Shown here in pieces: positions 60,786-64,000 of a stretch of DNA of 64,000 bases. The stretch is from Bacteroidaceae bacterium (GTDB lineage: Bacteria > Bacteroidota > Bacteroidia > Bacteroidales > Bacteroidaceae). The notes beneath the pieces were generated by a model. The model did no database searches and was not told where the DNA came from. It was given only the letters and a program-made list of their open reading frames with translations. The stretch lies in contig JAFZWM010000030.1 in the NCBI GenBank assembly GCA_017617315.1, positions 186,001-250,000 of the forward strand, in the 5' to 3' direction. The stretch's first letter is position 1, and each line of letters opens with the position of its first letter. Both the position numbers and the translations under genes were made by a program.

Positions 60786-61502
60786 TTACTTTGTTGATAC
60801 TCCAGAAGTGTTGTCGTATCCTCTCAAAATGTTTATATCGTGCTTGATGCTGTATTTTCTTCCGTCAGAGCCCTTTGCCTTGACAACGATGAAGTAGACA
60901 CCGTCCTTAACAGGCTTTCCGTGCGATGTTCCGTCCCATCCGCCTTCGTTCATCTGGTCTATTCCCCACTCGTAGATCTGCTGTCCCCAGCGGTTGAAGA
61001 TGTAGGCGTGAAACTCAACGATGCTTTTTGCCTTGACCTTCAGAACATCGTTAATGCCGTCGCCGTTGGGCGAGAAGGCATTCGGAACGGAAAGCGATGA
61101 TTCTGAAACGACTATTGTTATCGGTCCGTGCGTATCGTCGATTATCGTATCGTTTGTGGCAACGTCGATGAATGTGGCATACAGATAAATGTTGAACGAG
61201 CCGCTCTCGGTAAAGGTGAAGTCCACATCCTCGTCATATCTTACGACCGAAGGGGTTGTGCTGCCCTGCTTGATGAAACGCCATTCGTAAAGCGATGTCC
61301 TGCCCTCGTTTCCCGAAGGGTTGGCCGTGAGCCTTGCCACAATCGGAGCTGAACCTGCATACAGGCTGTCTGCCCCCAATGATACATCAACTGCCTCGCC
61401 GTTTGCTTCTATAATTTGAATGTGCGGTTCTACCTGCTGGGCGCTGAGCCTTAAGCACAGGAAACAACACATCAAAAATAGAAATCCAAATTTATACATC
61501 AT
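60786..61502 (-). CDS. Secreted protein with gliding-motility-associated C-terminal domain (CHU_C)
   Basis: 238 aa with a signal peptide (about 2-21, CLRLSAQ). Residues about 45-135 look like a PKD-like beta domain (SLYEWRFIKQGSTTPSVV, SGSFNIYLYATF). From about 138 the CHU_C/type B sorting domain is clear: VPNAFSPNGDGINDVLKVKA, FHAYIFNRWGQQIYEW, GWDGTSHGKPVKDGVYFIVVKAKGSDG. This domain guides proteins through the type IX secretion system in many Bacteroidetes. The two start codons (61502, 61499) are equivalent. Upstream gene of uvrA in the same operon, with a TACATTTG box at 61523-61530. Confidence 0.85.
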   Translation of the reverse strand: MMYKFGFLFLMCCFLCLRLSAQQVEPHIQIIEANGEAVDVSLGADSLYAGSAPIVARLTANPSGNEGRTSLYEWRFIKQGSTTPSVVRYDEDVDFTFTESGSFNIYLYATFIDVATNDTIIDDTHGPITIVVSESSLSVPNAFSPNGDGINDVLKVKAKSIVEFHAYIFNRWGQQIYEWGIDQMNEGGWDGTSHGKPVKDGVYFIVVKAKGSDGRKYSIKHDINILRGYDNTSGVSTK

Positions 61503-61522
61503 TAAAACATGTTTATTTGTTG

Positions 61523-61530
61523 CAAATGTA
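61523..61530 (-). promoter_or_regulatory. -7 box of the CHU_C-uvrA operon
   Basis: TACATTTG on the minus strand, 20 nt before ATG 61502. Confidence 0.6.
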
Positions 61531-61574
61531 ATAAATAAGAATTGAAATATGTATACAGAACGAGTTATTTTTAT

Positions 61575-61582
61575 TATTTTTG
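61575..61582 (+). promoter_or_regulatory. -7 box of the LysM/PorT unit
   Basis: TATTTTTG, 22 nt before ATG 61605; it rules out the earlier in-frame ATG at 61542. Confidence 0.6.
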
Positions 61583-61604
61583 CTCCGGTTTTTCAAATAT
61601 AAAT

Positions 61605-62969
61605 ATGTTACAGCAAAAATCATTAGCTCTACTACTCGGCATAATGATGACATCTGCCACTTGCCTTGCACAGAGCACAAACATCAGAACCACCCACGTC
61701 GTAAAGCAGGGTGAGACTCTATATAATATCGCCAAGACTTACAATGTATCGGTTGACGATATTCTAAGCGTTAATCCTACTCTATCGCCCGACAAGTACT
61801 TTATCGGCATGTACATCAACATTCCAAACTCGCCGGCCCTTCAGGCTATACAGAACGACATAAACGGCGTTGAGGAACACACTACGGCCGTGCCAAACAG
61901 AGTGCAGGCTGCCGTAATCCTGCCGTTCCTGTCGGAATCAATCAACGCATCGGAACGCAGCAAGATGGTTGAGTACTACCGCGGTTTTCTGATGAGCGTT
62001 GACAGCCTGAAGCATCAGGGCGTATCGGTAGACATCTACACTTACGACTCGGGCGACAAGTCGAACCAGAGCATCGACAACATCCTGAAAGATCCGATGC
62101 TGGCATCCATGAACCTAATCATCGGTCCGATGTACAGCTCGCAGATTGCGCCGCTTGCCGAATATGCCCAGAATCACAAGATTAGGCTCATCGTACCGTT
62201 TACAAGCAAGTGCATGGAGGTATACAACAATCCGTATGTTTATATGGTCAATCCTCCGCAGCTGTATCTCAACAACGTAATCTTCGAGCACTTTGTTGAG
62301 AATTTCTCCGACAGTCAGATTGTATTCTACGAGACAAACGAGCAGTCGAAGAAGGAAGTGGAGTTTGTTGCCGGACTGAAGAACTATCTCGACATGAAGG
62401 GCATAAAATACTACAACATCAACAAGAATTCGGACAACTCGGCCATCGTGAGCCAGACGAACATCTGCAAGAAGAACGTGATAATCCCGAACTCATCGTC
62501 GATAAATGCCCTCACCCTTCTCACATCCAAGCTGAAGGACTTCTGCCAGGAAAATCCGTCGTACAAAGTTACGCTGTTCGGCTATCCCGAATGGCAGACC
62601 TACCACGGCACGCACCTCGACAACCTGTATAACTTCGACACGTTCATCTGGAGCAAGTTCTACAGCAACGTGTTCGAGAGCCGCACAAAGGATTTCATGC
62701 ACGACTACTACAAGTGGTTCAACAGCGAGCTGATAGCAAGCTATCCGAAGTTCGGAATGTTGGGCTTCGACACGGGCTACTACTTTCTGTCGAGCATAAG
62801 CAAGTTCAGCAACGAGTTTGAGCAGAACTGCAACACCATGCAGTTCAACCCGTACCAGAGCGGATTCAAATACATACGCATGAACAACCACGGCGGATAC
62901 ATCAACACCGGCGTATGGTTCGTACACTACTCAAAGGACGAGCGCCGACCTATAAAAATTGAATATTAA
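61605..62969 (+). CDS. LysM-domain protein with a periplasmic-binding-protein fold
   Basis: 454 aa from ATG 61605. Signal peptide about 1-23 (SATCLAQ). One LysM domain at about 30-73 (HVVKQGETLYNIAKTYNVSVDDILSVNPTL and YFIGMYINIP) that binds peptidoglycan. The rest (about 95-454) resembles type 1 periplasmic binding proteins: RVQAAVILPFLSES, MVEYYRGFLMSVDSLKHQGVSVDIYTYDSGD, DPMLASMNLIIGPMYSSQIAPLAEYAQ, YKVTLFGYPEWQTY. It may be a cell-wall-tethered sensor or scaffold; the ligand is unknown. The PorT-like gene begins 6 nt downstream. Confidence 0.82.
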   Translation: MLQQKSLALLLGIMMTSATCLAQSTNIRTTHVVKQGETLYNIAKTYNVSVDDILSVNPTLSPDKYFIGMYINIPNSPALQAIQNDINGVEEHTTAVPNRVQAAVILPFLSESINASERSKMVEYYRGFLMSVDSLKHQGVSVDIYTYDSGDKSNQSIDNILKDPMLASMNLIIGPMYSSQIAPLAEYAQNHKIRLIVPFTSKCMEVYNNPYVYMVNPPQLYLNNVIFEHFVENFSDSQIVFYETNEQSKKEVEFVAGLKNYLDMKGIKYYNINKNSDNSAIVSQTNICKKNVIIPNSSSINALTLLTSKLKDFCQENPSYKVTLFGYPEWQTYHGTHLDNLYNFDTFIWSKFYSNVFESRTKDFMHDYYKWFNSELIASYPKFGMLGFDTGYYFLSSISKFSNEFEQNCNTMQFNPYQSGFKYIRMNNHGGYINTGVWFVHYSKDERRPIKIEY

Positions 62970-62975
62970 ACGATT

Positions 62976-63650
62976 ATGAGAACGAAGAGAGCATTGCCGG
63001 CCTTGCTGCTTGCGATGATAGCGATGAGTGCCGAGGCACAAGTGGGCGAATACCGCAACAAGTGGGATGCAGGCTTCAGCGGAGGAGTGAACCTTAACAA
63101 GGTGGGATTCAATCCGCGCATAAAGCAGACCTACCAGATTGGCCCGGGATTCGGAGCAATGATAAGATACACCAGCGAGAAATATTTCAAGGCGGTGTGC
63201 TCGCTACAGCTCGAGGCTAACTACAAGTCGCTCGGATTCAAGGAACAGGTAGACGACGGCACATATTCATTCGCCCGAAAGATGGACTACATACAGATTC
63301 CGCTGCTTGCGCGAATGGCTTGGGGAAAGGAAGAGAAAGGCGTACAGTTCTTCTTCAACGCCGGCCCATACGCCAGCTTTCTTACAAGCAACAAGGTCGA
63401 GAAGGAAGGCGACGAGTCGAGCTTCACGGGCTACCAGCACCTGCACGATACCGACAATGACTTCGACTACGGAATACTTGCCGGCATTGGCACGGAGATA
63501 AACACCTCGGTTGGACGCTTCGACCTCGAAGTTAGATACGACTACGGTCTTGGCAACATCTACGACAACTCGAAGAAGGGATATTACAGCATTTCGAACA
63601 ACTCAACCATTTACGCCCGAATTGCCTATCTCATCCCTATCAAGAGATAA
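62976..63650 (+). CDS. PorT-like outer membrane beta-barrel protein
   Basis: 224 aa with a signal peptide (about 1-21, SAEAQV). The mature part shows about eight amphipathic strands: KWDAGFSGGVNLNKV, GPGFGAMIRY, YFKAVCSLQLEANYKSLGF, YIQIPLLARMAWG, GVQFFFNAGPYASFLTS, FDYGILAGIGTEINTSVGRFDLEVRYDYGLGNIY, and a last strand ending YLIPIKR. This is the porin_7/PorT pattern common in Bacteroidetes. True PorT belongs to the type IX secretion apparatus, but many relatives do not; the nearby CHU_C protein is only circumstantial support. Second gene of the LysM unit, ending at a terminator. Confidence 0.8.
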   Translation: MRTKRALPALLLAMIAMSAEAQVGEYRNKWDAGFSGGVNLNKVGFNPRIKQTYQIGPGFGAMIRYTSEKYFKAVCSLQLEANYKSLGFKEQVDDGTYSFARKMDYIQIPLLARMAWGKEEKGVQFFFNAGPYASFLTSNKVEKEGDESSFTGYQHLHDTDNDFDYGILAGIGTEINTSVGRFDLEVRYDYGLGNIYDNSKKGYYSISNNSTIYARIAYLIPIKR

Positions 63651-63663
63651 CGAAACACATCAC

Positions 63664-63708
63664 TGGCAGAACAAAAGGCATAGTCCTTCTGATTCTGCCA
63701 TTTTTTTT
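63664..63708 (+). terminator. Terminator of the LysM/PorT unit
   Basis: TGGCAGAA and TTCTGCCA form an 8-bp stem around a 21-nt loop, followed by a run of T. Confidence 0.8.
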
Positions 63709-63760
63709 GAAAGTTGAAAAAAAAGTCAAGGTAGATTTTACATAGAGGCAAGCTATATTG

Positions 63761-63889
63761 AAGTAAGCCGATAGCAAGCCACAAGATACGTTCAGATTAC
63801 GTTCAGGTAAGCCAAAACAAGCCGGAAGGTACGTTGTAGGTACGAGGTAGCTACGGGGTAGCTACGGGGAAGATACGTTCAAGGAATGG
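63761..63889 (+). repeat. Degenerate tandem array of 11-nt units (array 2)
   Basis: About twelve units on the plus strand: AGTAAGCCGAT, AGCAAGCCAC, AAGATACGTTC, AGATTACGTTC, AGGTAAGCCAAA and so on, later AGGTACGTTGT, AGGTACGAGGT and AGCTACGGGGT twice. It shares words with the minus strand of array 1: GTTCAGGTAAGCC, AAGCCGGAAGGTACG and GTAAGCCGATAG-AAGCCA (one difference). Confidence 0.8.
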
Positions 63890-63904
63890 CAACAGTTTAT
63901 GATT

Positions 63905-63986
63905 CCACCACGCGATGAACATCCTTGCCCTTGGCTATAGCCTTCCAACTATTATGATAGCCTAAAGACTTCCCCCTAGACAGAAC
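63905..63986 (-). pseudogene. Fragmentary coding stretch at the window edge
   Basis: On the minus strand a frame is open between TGA (63987-63989) and a TAA near 63905 and reads RGKSLGYHNSWKAIAKGKD followed by VHRVVES. The codons look protein-like, and LGYxNxWKAI resembles the BRO-N/KilA-N type motif of phage proteins, but the piece has no start codon. It may be the tail of a decayed gene whose body is outside the window. Confidence 0.3.
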
Positions 63987-64000
63987 TCATGCCGAACGGG

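Larger units (their letters stand above)
63651..64000. other. Intergenic end region: terminator, repeat array, gene fragment
   Basis: After the terminator come a second array of 11-nt repeats (63761-63889) and a short minus-strand open stretch (about 63905-63986). No complete gene is present. Confidence 0.6.

Overview
The window looks like chromosomal DNA of a Bacteroidales bacterium (Bacteroides/Prevotella-like). Support for this: many genes are preceded by the Bacteroidetes promoter box TAnnTTTG, often with TTTG about 19 nt upstream; Shine-Dalgarno sequences are almost absent; and the gene content is typical of the group (FadL and TonB barrels, BspA-type LRR proteins, CHU_C and PorT proteins, DUF4835, POT transporter, a Rho with a long insertion). 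No rRNA, tRNA, CRISPR array or complete insertion sequence was recognised.

Layout. 1-8200: truncated GT4 glycosyltransferase, FadL-type barrel, membrane metallophosphoesterase, ABC-F ATPase with a 47-aa membrane peptide, DMT exporter, SGNH hydrolase, RidA. 8300-15000: small leader-type protein plus BtuB-type TonB receptor, secreted LRR protein, XRE regulator, large secreted beta-helix protein. 15100-19300: mfd and a polyprenol-phosphate mannosyltransferase. 19300-22000: an accessory patch containing a near-identical copy of the ABC-F gene end, a truncated Hint domain, and an overlapping pair (radical SAM enzyme plus a 474-aa protein of unknown family). 22100-28500: KDG kinase-like PfkB, an unknown membrane protein, a second ABC-F ATPase (Uup), rho. 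28600-32300: SLC13/DASS transporter, then a tight four-gene cassette (ClbS/DfsB-like, GNAT, chorismate mutase-DUF3781 fusion, SAP protein). 32300-36000: McrB-like AAA+ ATPase with a LlaJI/McrC-like nuclease and no methyltransferase, flanked by a repeat-rich gap. 36400-47000: LRR protein, trmD, pyrG, yidC, S9 peptidase, POT transporter, DUF1846. 47200-56600: DUF3127 gene diverging from dnaN-exonuclease-coaBC-DUF4835-recN-TPR/pseudoprotease-tilS. 56600-64000: decayed lipoprotein gene, TPR protein, CHU_C gene with uvrA, LysM protein with PorT-like barrel, and a repeat-rich end.

How genes work together. The S9 peptidase and POT transporter look like a peptide-release and uptake pair. The dnaN to tilS block is a dense housekeeping run with many 0-12 nt junctions. 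The CHU_C, LysM and PorT-like genes are envelope proteins. Mfd, UvrA, RecN and the exonuclease give DNA repair functions.

Most unusual material: (1) the 19.3-22.0 kb patch, where a duplicated ABC-F 3' end abuts a Hint remnant next to an uncharacterised radical SAM pair; (2) two degenerate arrays of 11-nt repeats (about 36.13-36.26 kb and 63.76-63.89 kb) in opposite orientations sharing long words; (3) the ClbS/GNAT/CM-DUF3781/SAP cassette; (4) a lipoprotein gene broken by a one-base frameshift and an in-frame TGA; (5) a TPR protein with an apparently dead trypsin-like domain. All functional assignments were made by reading motifs; no database search was run.
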